A stretch of 64,000 nucleotides of DNA from Cranoglanis bouderius (GCA_023630585.1 CM042535.1:35267399-35331398), one strand, 5' to 3'. Shown: positions 32,990 to 44,088, counted from the first letter of the stretch. Notes: generated from the sequence alone by a model not told the origin. Translations and numbers: made by a program.

Positions 32990-33815
32990 AGAGTGCTGTA
33001 AGAAGGCTATGTCTGAAGGGAACTGGGGCAATGGATAATGTGGGAGACCTTAGTTAACAGGCCAATCAGTTTGTCTGACCTGTAGAGAATCCCATAAGCC
33101 CGGCTCAGGTTCCTGATTAGATCCACCTACAATACCCTACCAGTGGTTCAGCAGATACAGGGTACATGATTGTTCTATCTCAGGGGCGATACTAGTGGCA
33201 GCATGACGAGGTCCTGAGGAAGCTGGCAAGTGGGTTGGAGACCAGCAGACCGGAGGCGAACAGAAGGGCTTCACCAAAATCAGGAAGCTACATTTACTTT
33301 GTAAGGGAAGTCGCCAAACATGTGGGACATGAAGGTCGATCTTGGCAGGCTACTCCAATTTCCCCAAGAGATCACCCTAACATCACTCCAAACAGTGTCC
33401 TCATTTAGCTGTCTGCCCCATGGGAGCAGGAAGTTGAAGCCACCTATGAGAGGGAGAGGGCCAAGCACTCAGAGCTGGCACTAGGTACAGGGTGGCCTGG
33501 TGGAGGGGCTATCATCTATCCTGTGGAGGTCGGATGCTGAGGCTTCAACCGCATATCAGTCTCCTGTCTCCTCCGGGACAGAGGTTTTCGGAGCTAAGCT
33601 GAGGAAAGCAGGAAGAGAACTAGCAGAGGAGGCCAGATTCTGGCTGTGGCACAGGAGAAGGGATCGGAACTGGGGAATATACAACTGACCCAGAGACCAG
33701 TTGCAAGGTGTGACCAGGAGATCCACCACCAGGAGACAAGGTAAGGAGCAAAATGTCAAGGATCGGCGGTTCCCTGGCTGATGACCCTGCAGCTGGCCAA
33801 TGATGTGCATGTGGA
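32990..33815 (+). mobile_element. LINE-like 3-prime coding remnant
   Basis: Translating 33230-33690 across several stops and shifts gives LSAPWEQEVEATYEREGAKH, then PVEVGC and GRELAEEARFWLWHRRRDRN. This motif order (VPWE, YERK, PVEVGCRGF, then W-L-W with R/K) occurs at the C-terminus of a teleost non-LTR retrotransposon ORF as I remember it. It is GC-richer than its AT-rich flanks. Dead copy; clade not assigned. Confidence 0.5.
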
Positions 33816-33821
33816 CGTGCA

Positions 33822-34040
33822 GAGATATGTCATTATCTTGACTTATTATCTTGTTATGTAAAGATATAACTTAATATCTCATTATTTCAAGATAAGTAGA
33901 AACAATGCAATGTTAAATGGAGATACTAACTCGGAATATTGATTTAAAATCTCGAAATACATTAAGTAAAAATAATATGTTATTAAGTTAAAATAATCAA
34001 TTATTAAGTGGAAATAATGAGTTATTAAGTCGACATACCC
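33822..34040. repeat. AT-rich tandem repeat, second block
   Basis: Resumes with ATGTCATTATCTTGACTTAT and TTATTAAGT variants, showing that the LINE-like fragment interrupts one array. Confidence 0.8.
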
Positions 34041-34139
34041 ATCCATCTATTAGCCTCCTTCCTAGATTCCACTCCGCTGCATTCATTCATGGCCACTATG
34101 TCTTTTCTCTGGGCTTCGGCTCTGTAACTCATCTCTCCA

Positions 34140-34290
34140 CCCTGTGCTGATTGACTGAGTGGTAATTAGTGTTGGATAAATGGCTTTGACTTGCTTTAAT
34201 TAAAGGCCCTGGATGGCCACGGAGTCTAAATCACTACAGCTTCAGGCTTTAGTGCTCATGTAGCGCTACATTCGGTGCTATGTCAAAGGT
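34140..34290. other. candidate conserved non-coding element
   Basis: Includes GGTAATTAGTG, CTTGCTTTAATTAAAGGCCC and AGTCTAAATCACTACAGC, which are homeodomain-like TAATTA cores in unique sequence. Conservation not testable here. Confidence 0.2.
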
Positions 34291-34819
34291 CTCGCAGCAA
34301 CAAAAGTCACTTAGGTTAGCCTAATTCAGCAGATTTGATTATCCGAAATGCACTAATTCCACAGAGCTTTTAAAAAGCTGCCAAAAAGCACAGAACTGAC
34401 TAGCTTGTTAATTCAATTAGCAATTCAGTGTTAGTGCTAGTAATAATATTTTCTTCTAAAAGCAGTCTCTCACACCTTGTTACAAATGGTTGTTTTTCAT
34501 TTCCTGTGATACCTACTTCCTACATATTGACCATATTTCGAAAATAGCTTTCCCTGTCCTTTTACATATCTTCGTCATTTGGCTAACCCTCTTCTTTCTG
34601 GCAGGTATTTAAGTGCGAATAAAATGCCACTTAAGTACATGTTCACAGTTTTTCATGAAGTCTGCCTCACAACGTGCGAATTAATGATGCCATGCTAGCT
34701 ATTCGGTGTATGCGTGAGTGTGTTTGAGGCTCTTAAAAATCAATAAATTCCAGTATAAAGTAGCAGGAAGCTGCACGCGTGCGCATGTGTGTTTGAAAGA
34801 GAGCCGCGACTGTGTCAAG

Positions 34820-35010
34820 TCAGTTATTTCCTTCTACAGAGGCTTAATGAGGTGTCATTAATGCTTTCGGGTAAATTTTCTTACAGCACCGAGGCAAGCG
34901 CCGCTAATTCAGATTCTTTATTGTGAATCTACCAGACATCTTTTCAGACTAGATTGGAGAGGAGTGCTTACAGGTGGAAAGTGTATTATCACCACAAGAT
35001 AGATTATCAG
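34820..35010. other. candidate conserved non-coding element
   Basis: Includes AGGCTTAATGAGGTGTCATT, GCCGCTAATTCAGATTC and CATCTTTTCAGACTAGATTG. Unique, no repeats. Confidence 0.2.
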
Positions 35011-35639
35011 TCCTTTATGCATAGTTTTATGGATAAAACTGTTTTGCAAAGTATGCTACTGTAGGTTAGCATAAAGCCTAAGCACTATAGCGTCTTATAG
35101 CAAACTCTTACAGTTTTTAACATGTCCTATTGATGTAAAAGTGCGTGTGTTAGCGCTACGTCTTGCGGATGGCCACTGGTAGTCGATTCTTCATTCGTTT
35201 GTGTTAGGAAGCACAATGTAGCTGAAGCTGAAGCGTAGCAATTTGAACGTATACATTCACTGGCGTGCTAACTAAACGGCTTGCTAGCTGGAGATTGTGC
35301 TAATTGGTTAGTTTAAAAAAAAACAATAATCAGTCGGAATACGATGTTCAAACCACATTATCTTTTGAAAAGTGAATATTTTTATTGCTCCTGACGACGT
35401 TTAGCGTCATCTGCTTAAACATGTCATCGGTATAAAACATAACCTGTTTTCACACAGTGTTTCCTAAGAAATGTGTCATCTTTCTAACTTCATTAGAGAA
35501 GTGGGGGGGAATGGCTTTCAGCTGAGTATAAAACGGAGCCTTTTCATACAAAGCTGCGATGGTGAGAGTGTGTTGGATTGGCATATTGTAACAGGCTATC
35601 AGTCGTCTAAATGAACCAGCATGGTGTAGAGCCCAGACA

Positions 35640-35770
35640 ATGAACAAGAGCGATTGCCTCCTAATCTGCCTTCTATATTATTTAACAGCTTTTCTAATGG
35701 GCTTTAATGATTAGCCGTCTAATATAATGGCTCGTTGGGCTGATTAGCATGCTGGTTAGCTTAGCCGCTG
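35640..35770. other. candidate conserved non-coding element
   Basis: Includes CTAATGGGCTTTAATGATTA and GCTGATTAGCATGCTGG, homeodomain-like in character. Confidence 0.2.
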
Positions 35771-35847
35771 CTAACTACTGTCCTGAGGCTGGTCACTTAG
35801 CCTGAGAATCGAATCCTGATTTGTTTCAGGAAGGGACTGCTTCAGGC

Positions 35848-35850
<3 letters not shown>

Positions 35851-35886
<36 letters not shown>
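35851..35886. repeat. (AC)n microsatellite
   Basis: About 18 units. Confidence 0.95.
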
Positions 35887-35889
<3 letters not shown>

Positions 35890-36221
35890 TTCCTTTAATA
35901 ATCTTAATGGAGGTTTACCAATGAACTACACATGTATATTACACTTGCTAAACAGTACTATTTAGCTAGTCGCTACTGTACTACACTCGAGCACTAAAAG
36001 TTCCACAATTTGTGTCGCAAATGCTGTACGTCTGTCTAGCAAAAAAAAAAAATGTCTTCCTGAATACTATACCAAAGATATTCCTGAATACATTTTATTC
36101 CTACCTGACCATGTGGCAGCTATGTTTTTATGAAGCCTGGGAATGTTTCCTGTTATATTCCACATATAAAGTTTGGACAAGTTGTTCTAGGGTACATCCA
36201 CAGTGATAAAACTGTGTGAAA

Positions 36222-36244
36222 GTGTGTGTGTGTGTGTGTGTGTG
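36222..36244. repeat. (GT)n microsatellite
   Basis: About 11 units. Confidence 0.8.
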
Positions 36245-36399
36245 CAAGTGTGCGAAAATGAGAGTAAAAAGAGAACATCAGAGACCAGAAGACCGGGGAA
36301 AAACACACGTCCACAGTTTGTTTGTTTTTTACTATTTTTTTTTTTTTTTTTACAGATTTTTAAAACATATAAAAATCTATTTATTTCATTATTTTTGAA

Positions 36400-36950
36400 A
36401 GCGTATTTGCCACACAGAATGTCTTTGCGTATGATTTTTGCACAGTACCGCAAGTTTATGAGTAAATGCATTGTTTGTCGCGGCCAAAAAATGCTCGATT
36501 TTGCGGCGGATTTTTTTTTTTCTTTTTTATTCTTCAAAATTTGTGATGCAACCTGCGGACATTTTCGTGCTCGGCTTTTGCGGAAAACTACTTAGGTTGG
36601 CGAAATCGCGATCGCGCGAAATTGTTTTGCACATTCTTTCGCCGTGATGTTTGTCGGTTAATGAGATCTTTTAGCTGTACTCATGTTCGACGCACGTGAA
36701 TCGAAGGGGCTTTGACTAAATGCTCGACGTGACGACGTGACATACGCGTCTCGGCCCAAATCTGCGGAAAATCTGCGGTAATTTCGAAAACTTGCAAGCT
36801 CCCATTGCAAGAATATTGCGGCGTTTCCTGGATTTCGCGTTCCTTGATTGCGACAGACTGATCATTTGTTCTTTGTTTTGTTTTTTTTCTCCCCCCTCAG
36901 GGACGGTGCTGACACTAGTAGTAGCACTCTTGACTTTGATCTGATTCAAA
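36400..36950. repeat. CpG-rich dispersed repeat, family D
   Basis: Unusually CpG-rich for this window: TTTGTCGCGGCC, GGCGAAATCGCGATCGCGCG and several TGCGGAAAA words. The block AATTTGTGATGCAACCTGCG to GCGGAAAACTACTT (36538-36594) recurs at the window end (63940-64000). CpG retention suggests a younger or less methylated insertion. Confidence 0.5.
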
Positions 36951-37427
36951 AACATTGTGTTGCTGCTTAAGTATTACAGGGTTTTCATTTTCCATGAACA
37001 TGTTCAGGAGAGGAATAACAAACTCATTGTCACAGATGCTGTCTGTGGACCTTTTTTATTTATTTATTTATTTTAGATAATGCTGAATATATAGTATGCA
37101 TTAAGCTCAGCGTGAAGGGTTGTGGTGGGGGAAAAAAATGAATTATAATAATAATAATTTGCGATTATTCTACACTTATCCAAAGGTTTCTCACACTGTG
37201 TTCAGTGTAAATAGGCTTTTGCACTGATTCTAATTATATTTCAACAAAACCCTAATTCGGAGGCCTCGCAAGTCAAGGACATTTGGACCTCATCAGTGTA
37301 GCAGTGGGTGTACGCAGTGTGTTCTCTATTTCGATGTGTCTAGCTTCTGAATCAGAGACAGTTACACAGGGCTAATATCTCCTGACGGGCGTAAAATTAG
37401 CCTGTGTCTCTCCGTCTCAGAGATTAA

Positions 37428-37459
37428 TGTGTGTGTGTGTGTTGTGTGTGTGTGTGTGG
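37428..37459. repeat. (GT)n microsatellite
   Basis: GT units with one GTTG break. Confidence 0.85.
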
Positions 37460-37529
37460 TGCAGATGTATCCTTGCTTGATGTTACATTTATCATCAAAC
37501 TATCTTCAAAGACTTTCTCACAAGGAAGG

Positions 37530-37780
37530 TTATGGTAACTCAAATAAGCACTCTTTACAACCGTGGAGAGCAGAAAAGCATCTCAGAACAAACAACTCGC
37601 CAAAATCTTGAGGCGGATGGGCCAAAAAAGCAGAAGACCACATCGGGCCCCACTCCTGTCAGCCAAAAAAACAGGAATCTGAGACTACAGTGAGGTCAGA
37701 CTCACTGAAACTAGACAGCTGAACGTTGGGTTTATGTGAGATGCTTTTCTGTGCACCGTGGTTATAAAGAGTAACTTTAC
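37530..37780. repeat. fold-back repeat, family B
   Basis: The left arm (37533-37588) reads ACTCTTTACAACCGTGGAGA and AGCATCTCAGAA. The right arm (37735-37777) reads GAGATGCTTTTCTGTGCACC and GGTTATAAAGAGTAAC, inverted. The loop contains TTGAGGCGGATGGGCC. Same architecture as 17472-17840. Confidence 0.65.
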
Positions 37781-38770
37781 ATAACATTTGATGTCGTCCT
37801 TGTTGAAAATGTGAGGTGATGCCACATATCAAATACCATGATATTCCATTCCATATGTGTCCATTACTCCCCTGTGCTACCAACCTGCAACAAATACGAT
37901 CAGGTACCAGATGGAGTTTAGAAGAAGACGAGAACAAGGCAAGACTTGTTGCTTCAGCGTTGCTGCTGGCAAATTGCCATTCGGGCCTCCTTCGAGCTGA
38001 GGTGTAAACCAGAACGTCTGTCAAACTGCACTGACCTGGTTTCCATGGTGCGCTGTCTATTCTACTTTTCAAACATGCCTTCGAAATATCTCTCAGCTCT
38101 CGTGGCTGTTCTTGACGCATCTGCTACCAGAGAAAGAAAATAACCTCAGTGCACTAACACACCTAATGCACAGATTTCATGTGTAATAGAGCAGGTCACC
38201 CGCCATAACGTCTTGTTTTCCAAGTAGCCCCTGTATACATCTTTGAATGCCAGACAGGCGGTGTTCCAAATTGAGCTTTAACATGATCAAGTGCTAATTT
38301 TGCTATAGTTTGTGTGTAAAGTACTTTGCACCGTGGCAGAACTGGTGTCTTTAGAGAAGCCCTGAATTAGCAATCCAGAGATAGTTGGCACCAGCGCAAC
38401 ACACTCACACACCGCTTACACGGGCAACAAGGGGTCACATGTGAAAGTTCAATAAATCCACTCATTAAGATGATGGACTTTTAGAGTTAAGTACTGTAGT
38501 ATCACCGCAGTGGTTCCCTCTTGGGAAGCGCATTAGAATCTCCAAAGCCGTCCCAAACATTGCACTCAGCTTTATTCCTAATCTTACAGCGAATGAAGTG
38601 CACCAGTCAAGATGTGATTGGTGACTGATGTTTGATTTTGTTTCGCACTGCTGCTCTGAGGTACTCCAATGCTGCTAGTCACGTTGAAGCCTAAGTACTT
38701 TCTTCCTCGGCGCATAGATTGGTGTCAGTCAACGCCAGCATCAGAATTATGTAGATGTGGACAGAACTTA
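37781..38770. other. unique non-coding DNA
   Basis: No repeat recognised. The 153-residue minus frame 37659-38120 overlaps the fold-back repeat at one end and has no recognisable domain, so it is not called. Part (37930-38060) might be conserved non-coding. Confidence 0.35.
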
Positions 38771-38771
38771 A

Positions 38772-38803
38772 CCATCATCATCATCATCATCTTCTTCTTC
38801 TTC
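38772..38803. repeat. (CAT)n(CTT)n microsatellite
   Basis: About 6 CAT and 4 CTT units at the tail end of an inverted SINE, replacing the usual CCAT tail. Confidence 0.85.
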
Positions 38804-39041
38804 AGTAAGCGCTTTATCCTGCTCAGCATTGAGGTCGATCCAGAGCCAGTCCTTGGGTGTGAGGTGGGAATACACTGTGAATGGGATGCCAGTTTTATCG
38901 CAAGGCGTCCCACACAGAAACATTCACACCCTCGTTCACACCTAGGGGCATTTTGGCATAACCATCCCACCTACCGGCATGTTTTTGAGAAGTGGGAGGA
39001 AACCAGAGAATGTGGAGGAAACCCATGCAGACCTGGAGAAC
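38803..39041 (-). mobile_element. SINE, minus orientation
   Basis: Reads AGTAAGCGCTTTATCCTGCT (reverse of the AGCGGTA tail), ACACTGTGAATGGGATGCCA, then GGAGGAAACCAGAGAATG and CATGCAGACCTGGAGAACAT. These are the inverted forms of the SINE body phrases. Diverged relative to the other copies. The CAT/CTT microsatellite marks its 3-prime tail. Confidence 0.65.
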
Positions 39042-39214
39042 ATCCTGTTCTTGGCTGACAGGAGTGGAACCTAATGTGGTCTTCTGCTGTTGTAGCCCAT
39101 CCTCCTCAAGGTTTGATGTGTTGTGTGTTATGAGATGCTTTTCTGCTCACCACGGATGTAAACAGTGGTTATATGAGTTACCATAGCCTTCCTGTCAGCT
39201 CCAACCTATCTGGC

Positions 39215-39222
<8 letters not shown>
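39042..39222. repeat. repeat family B, single arm
   Basis: CTGTTCTTGGCTGACAGGAG, GTTGTAGCCCATCCTCCTCA and GAGATGCTTTTCTGCTCACC match 17635-17820. It abuts the SINE. Confidence 0.65.
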
Positions 39223-39292
<70 letters not shown>

Positions 39293-39306
39293 CACACACA
39301 CACACA
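39219..39306. repeat. (CT)n(CTAT)n(CA)n compound microsatellite
   Basis: About 15 CT, 11 CTAT and 7 CA units. Confidence 0.95.
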
Positions 39307-39397
39307 TGGGTTCCTTCCCATTTTACCAGACTTGACCTTAAAGTTGTTTTAGGCATATAGTAAACTTATCAATGTGCAGGTCTCCATCTCTCTCTTT

Positions 39398-39399
<2 letters not shown>

Positions 39400-39464
<65 letters not shown>
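39400..39464. repeat. (AC)n microsatellite
   Basis: About 32 pure units. Confidence 0.95.
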
Positions 39465-39467
<3 letters not shown>

Positions 39468-39599
39468 GCATTCAGAGAGCCCCATTAAAGTCATTAGTTT
39501 AATGTTTGTCTCTGCTGCCTTACACACAACAGTGACGTGCCATTTATTGAAGGACTTTTTTTGCTGGTGGCTTGAAAAAAAAAAAAAAAAAAGATGGCG

Positions 39600-40730
39600 G
39601 GCGGCGCGCGGGAGAAAGGAAGCCATTACAAACGAGCGAGTGATTTATGAAATCAATCTTGTGCGCGGTCGGTAAGGCCTCGTTGTGTATGCGTAGTGCG
39701 CCAGAGACAAACGACGGAACCCTTACGCAAAAGAGAAACGGCCCCGGCGCTTAAGGAGGGGAAAGGGAGAAAGAGCGGGAAAAAAAAGACTAATCAACTC
39801 TTAAAATTAGATATCAAAACCATCTGAAATGAAGTAATTTGTCTGCAATTAGGCGACGCGTGAATCATTGCAAGCTCTGTGAAGGATTGAGCAGAGTTAA
39901 TAGAACGGCCTGGTGTTCAAAGAATAAATAAAAGCATGCAGAATTAATAGACATTAAGCGGTGCGCTAGAATTATTTGTCAGAAAGCCATAGTGAGGGTG
40001 TTCAGATAGAAAGCACCTGGTGAGTCTATCTCGTGCATGGACGGTCCAAAATTAGACCTGGCTAATGTAACCACACCCTCTGAATACAGTGTTGATTAAG
40101 GACTCGTCCTTTTAAATTGCCATTTTAATTTCTGCTTGACAAGCAGCATCAACAGAGATGCATTTATAGGTATAGACAGTGACAGTTGATCACGATATTG
40201 AAGGGGAAGGCTAAAAATATTCATTAGCTATCAATAACCATTATGGTTGAGACTTATAGCACAAGGTCTAAACGCCGGTTTATACTTGACACACGACTTT
40301 GTGTGCGCCTGCAGAAGCAGCGGCAATGCGAGCAGCACTGTTCACATACTCGCCTGCGTATCGTATGTACTGTATGTCTGGAGGATTAAAAGCAACATAC
40401 ACTAGATAGCACATCGGAGCCGAAACATCCCCGTCTGCAAGGTTTACAAGTCGATCTGTAAAATGTTTAGCGATTTCATGCACAGTGACGGTAAACACAC
40501 TGAGCAGCTCTGTCATGATTTCTGTCATGAGCTACGTCTCATAGTACTCAATAATGGTCTACAATAGTACATGAGTATGTGATTTGTGACACCATGATAG
40601 TTTGTTTAGTCGGTGGTGGTAGTGAACTTCCCCCACTATTTACATGGGTTTTGCACTATGCAGACACATAGTGACAGTTTCTGAGGACATGTACAAGCGA
40701 TGCTCCAAACAACTGCAGGATACATGTGGC
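39600..40730. other. unique non-coding DNA with possible conserved core
   Basis: 39780-40190 is non-repetitive. It has TTAAAATTAGATATCAAAAC, TTTGTCTGCAATTAGGCGAC, AGAATTAATAGACATTAAGC and CCATTTTAATTTCTGCTTGA, the texture of vertebrate enhancers bound by homeodomain factors. No exon. Function is inferred only. Confidence 0.25.
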
Positions 40731-40732
40731 AG

Positions 40733-41260
40733 CTATGTTGTTCTCATAGTAGCGTGGAACTACACTACCCATCAGCCCCTGCACCCCTTCGATGTTCCGC
40801 CTTCCTGCTCGGCTGAGGACATCGCTCCTTCCCCCTGCCTCGCAGTGTACATCGCTTGCCCCTGTTGCTTTGTGGTGTACGTCGCTCCCACGTTCTGGCC
40901 TCGCGGAGGACGTCGCTCCCACGTTCTGGCCTCGCGGAGGATATCGCTCCCCCCTCTGGCTCCACCTTGGACTTTGCTCCCCAAGCGGCCTTCTTGGTGG
41001 CCGTCACTCCACACTAATGCTCCACCTTGGACATCACACCACCCGTTAACTATGCGGAAGAGATCGCTCCACCTCACTACCCTGTGGAGGACGTTGCTTT
41101 CCTGCTGGCTACGCTAAAGGTATCGCTGCCAAAGAACCTAAGGGCCCTTTCCAGGATGTCCAGGACCCTCTCATGACTGTACGTCACGCTTCGAGAGCAG
41201 CACAGTGGTTGTTCTGCCATGGTAGCGTGGAACTACATTACCCATCAGCCCCTGCACATC
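40733..41260 (+). mobile_element. retroelement-like segment bounded by a direct repeat
   Basis: A block with AGTAGCGTGGAACTACACTA and CCCATCAGCCCCTGCAC (40748-40784) recurs as GGTAGCGTGGAACTACATTA at 41220-41257. The 470 bp between carry the 30-bp tandem repeat. An LTR-like fragment follows at 41262. It could be a retroelement or a recombined LTR. Confidence 0.4.
40815..41135 (+). repeat. 30-bp degenerate tandem repeat with coding-like period
   Basis: GAGGAC(A/G)TCGCTCC-type starts at 40815, 40845, 40875, 40906, 40937, 40966, 40997, 41027, 41057, 41087 and 41117: about 11 units of 30-31 bp. The first three units stay in frame and encode a ten-residue E/V-D/Y-I/V-A pattern. The 31-bp units break the frame. 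GC-rich compared with its surroundings. Confidence 0.75.
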
Positions 41261-41261
41261 A

Positions 41262-41510
41262 CACGAGCTTGTCACATGCCGCACTAATCACCCTCACCTG
41301 TGTCTCCTTATGGCTTGTTAAGCACCCTATTTTAAGTTCCATTGGCTATATGTTTCTTTGTCTAGCTTTTGTCATGGTTGTGGTTTGTTACTTGTCTAGA
41401 GTCCAGGTTCATGCTTGTTTTGGGTATCTGTTAGTGTTTCGCTTAGTTTAAATAAAAGTTTGATTCTCAATTTCCCGCAAGCCTAGAATTCATGGGGTCT
41501 GTCAGGATTA
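41262..41510 (+). mobile_element. possible LTR 3-prime part
   Basis: CACCTGTGTCTCCTTATGGC, then GGCTATATGTTTCTTTGTC, TTTAAATAAAAGTTTGATTC (polyadenylation-like) and TGTCAGGATTAGGG beyond. Typical of fish LTR ends. No paired LTR established. Confidence 0.4.
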
Positions 41511-41556
41511 GGGTTTGGCAGACGCCCAGAACAGAGCTGGCATGTGGCCACGACTC

Positions 41557-41785
41557 TGGGGCAGCAATGACTCAGTGGTTAAAGGTTGTGAGTTCAAGCC
41601 CCAGCACCGCCAAACGGCCACTGTTGGGCCCTTTAACACCTTTAACCCTCTCTACTCCACAAGGTCTTTATCATGGCACACCCTGGACTCTGACCACAGC
41701 TTACTAATAAGCTTGGATCTCCGTAGAAAAAGGATTTCACTGTACTGTGCTTGTTTGTGTAACAATAAAGGCTATCTTCGCCATT
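41557..41785 (+). mobile_element. tRNA-derived SINE, second family
   Basis: The A-box-like TGACTCAGTGG (41568-41578) and B-box-like GAGTTCAAGCC (41590-41600) are spaced as in tRNA genes. The body has CCAGCACCGCCAAACGGCCA, TGTTGGGCCCTTTAAC and GGATTTCACTGTACTGT, and ends AACAATAAAGGCTATCTTCG. This differs from the ATGG-tailed SINEs and resembles another high-copy fish SINE. Confidence 0.8.
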
Positions 41786-42182
41786 CAGTAGATGGCAGAA
41801 TATGCTAAATTAGACAGTGAAGTAGCATCAAGGCATGTTTTGTTCGTTTTCACAAGTGCAAACAACGTTTTTAAATACCAGAAATGAAAAGAAAGGCTAG
41901 ATGCAAATTTTATTCTTAAAACCCAAACAGTTCCAACATGTTAAGAAACAGGACAGAGTAGAGAAAAAATAGCTGACACTATCAAAAATAATTGCTACAT
42001 TCCTGCAAGATCAACTTCTCATCTGTACCTGAACTGTCGGAACTGCACTGCAATCATCTGTCAATGAGTCCTAGTCTAATTTTTCTGTTAATGATTTGTC
42101 TCACCGTTCTGCACGGATTTTACGTTTTACTGCATGGGAGCATCATCAGCATAATCTGTCCAAACTTTGTAATTAGTTAAAC

Positions 42183-42500
42183 TGTTTTATACCACAGCAC
42201 CAGTGAATTCTCGATTCTGATTGGTCAGAATATGTGTTGATTCGTTTTCTATAAAAAGCAGCCCTGACAGTAGTTCCGGCTATAATTCAAATCACAGGTA
42301 CACCGTATATATTAATACGTTATCGCTCTAATATGTTATCGTTTCTATTTCTAGTTCATTCACAGGGACTTCACAAGATGGATGCTCCACATAATCTAAG
42401 CCTAGTAATAAACAGATTATAAAACGTGTTCATATTTAACAAAGATATGGTGAGGTTTTCTGTGAGGAGATGTTTATTTGCTGTAACTCTCTAGCGTTCG
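42183..42500 (-). repeat. dispersed repeat family A, inverted
   Basis: Starts TTTTATACCACAGCACC, then GAATTCTCGATTCTGATTGG, CAGCCCTGACAGTAGTTCCG and TGTGAGGAGATGTTTATTTG. This is the reverse order of 44915-45170 and 53327-53616. One of the longest copies. Confidence 0.7.
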
Positions 42501-42547
42501 CTTGCAGGTAACATGAAAGCCGCTATAGTATTTGTCTTATAAAATTC

Positions 42548-42565
42548 GAGAGAGAGAGAGAGAGA
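42548..42565. repeat. (GA)n short microsatellite
   Basis: About 9 units. Confidence 0.75.
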
Positions 42566-42844
42566 AAAGAGAGAACCTGGTGAGGAAACGTCTGTGACAT
42601 TATTTACACCTTTTCATGCAGCAGTGTGTGAAAGCCAATCAGATGTCGCTGTGGCTGAATTGGCAGAAACGCTGGGAAATTGTTTTTTTTATGTGTTTTT
42701 TTCTTTTGTTTTATGTTTTTTGTTTTTTTATGGCCCCTTGTGGACCGATTGACACTGACACGGTGCTTTTCATTTATGACAGTCGGTGTCCTTGCTTTCG
42801 CCGTATCTGTTTACTGTAGAGCTTATTCTGAACCGCTCCAGATG

Positions 42845-42882
<38 letters not shown>

Positions 42883-42900
42883 GCGAGCGAGCGAGCGAGA
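42845..42900. repeat. (GA)n(GAGC)n microsatellite
   Basis: GA units grade into GAGC units. Confidence 0.9.
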
Positions 42901-42995
42901 AGGATGAAGGAGTGAGATGGAAAGATCCAGAGGTGTGATAATTTTAAATAGGGAGAATGCACTCATGCATTTCTGGAGTATATGAAGAAGTAAAA

Positions 42996-42998
<3 letters not shown>

Positions 42999-43049
<51 letters not shown>
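42999..43049. repeat. (GT)n microsatellite
   Basis: About 25 pure units. Confidence 0.95.
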
Positions 43050-43051
<2 letters not shown>

Positions 43052-43130
43052 TTGCTGCTCCAGTGTTTTGGGCCGCAGGTATTATTGGCACTGTAATTTA
43101 GTGTGACAGACCTCAACTCGGGTGATAAAG

Positions 43131-43166
43131 TGTGTGTGTGTGTGTGTGGGTGTGTGTGGGTGTGTG
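43131..43166. repeat. (GT)n with GGGT variants
   Basis: GT units with two regularly spaced GGGTGTGT variants. Confidence 0.85.
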
Positions 43167-43254
43167 TTGCGGAATGCCAACGCTGCATAATTGCACAGCA
43201 GTGTGGTTAATGCATTAGGCTGCGCTTTGAATGATATGTGCTGTATGGTATAGA

Positions 43255-44088
43255 GACTCAAATGCCTTCATTTTCTCCCACAGCATCCACTTCTGATTCT
43301 TTTCCTCCACTCGTTTCACTTCCTTTTTCATCACCTCTTCTGGCTTTCCTCCTCCGTTCCCCTTCACTTATCTCCTCACCTGTTTTCCTCTCCTTTCTCC
43401 TTATCTGTCCTATTCTTACCTTTGTCTCACGTCAACTCCTTAACTGTACTTCTCATGTCATCACTTTCTCTTCTCCTTTCCTTTTCTCTTCTCTTCCTCT
43501 CTCCTTTGTTCTTCTCTTCTCCTAGATTCTCTCTCTCTTTTCTTCTTCCGACCTTTTTCTCTTCTCCTTTCACCTTTCTCTCTTCTGTTTTCTCCTTTCT
43601 TCTCTTTTTTGTTTCTTTTCTTCTCTCATCTTCTCATCCTCCTCTCTTCTCTTCGCCTCTCTCCCTTTTTCTTCTTTTCTCACATTATCTCTCTTATCTC
43701 ATCTTTCTGTCTTTTCTTTTTTCTTGTCTTCTATCCTCCCTTTTTTCTTCTTCTTCTTCTTCTTCTTCTTCTTCTTTCACCCCTCATCCTTTCTTTTTTA
43801 CACCTGTTTCTCCCTCTCTTCTCTTCTTCTCTCATCTATGTTCTCTTCTCTCCATCTCCCCTTTTTTATTCTCTTCTCACATTATCTCTCATCTCATCTT
43901 TCTCTCTTTTCGTTTTCTTATCGTCTATCCTCTTTTTCTTTTTCTTTCACCCACTTTTCTTTCTTTTTTTTTACACCTGTTTCTCTCTCTTCTCTTCTAT
44001 TCCGTCTCTTCTGTACTCATTTCTTGTCTTCTCCTCCCTATTATTCTTATCTCCTTATTGTCTCCTGCTTTCCTCTCCATCTCAGTTG

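Larger units (their letters stand above)
34041..36220. other. mostly unique non-coding DNA
   Basis: Contains one CA tract (35851-35886). Several sub-blocks are TAATTA-rich and non-repetitive, listed separately as possible conserved elements. No exon recognised. Confidence 0.4.

Noticed and set aside
37659..38120. 153-residue minus-strand open frame as a gene
   Set aside because: Overlaps a fold-back repeat at its 3-prime end, has no recognisable domain, and its composition does not look coding.
40644..41117. 157-residue plus-strand open frame as a functional gene
   Set aside because: Built from the 30-bp tandem repeat with 31-bp units that shift frame, and competing frames on both strands.
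42823..43188. Minus-strand 121-residue frame
   Set aside because: Thr-His and Ser-Leu runs from GT and GA microsatellites.
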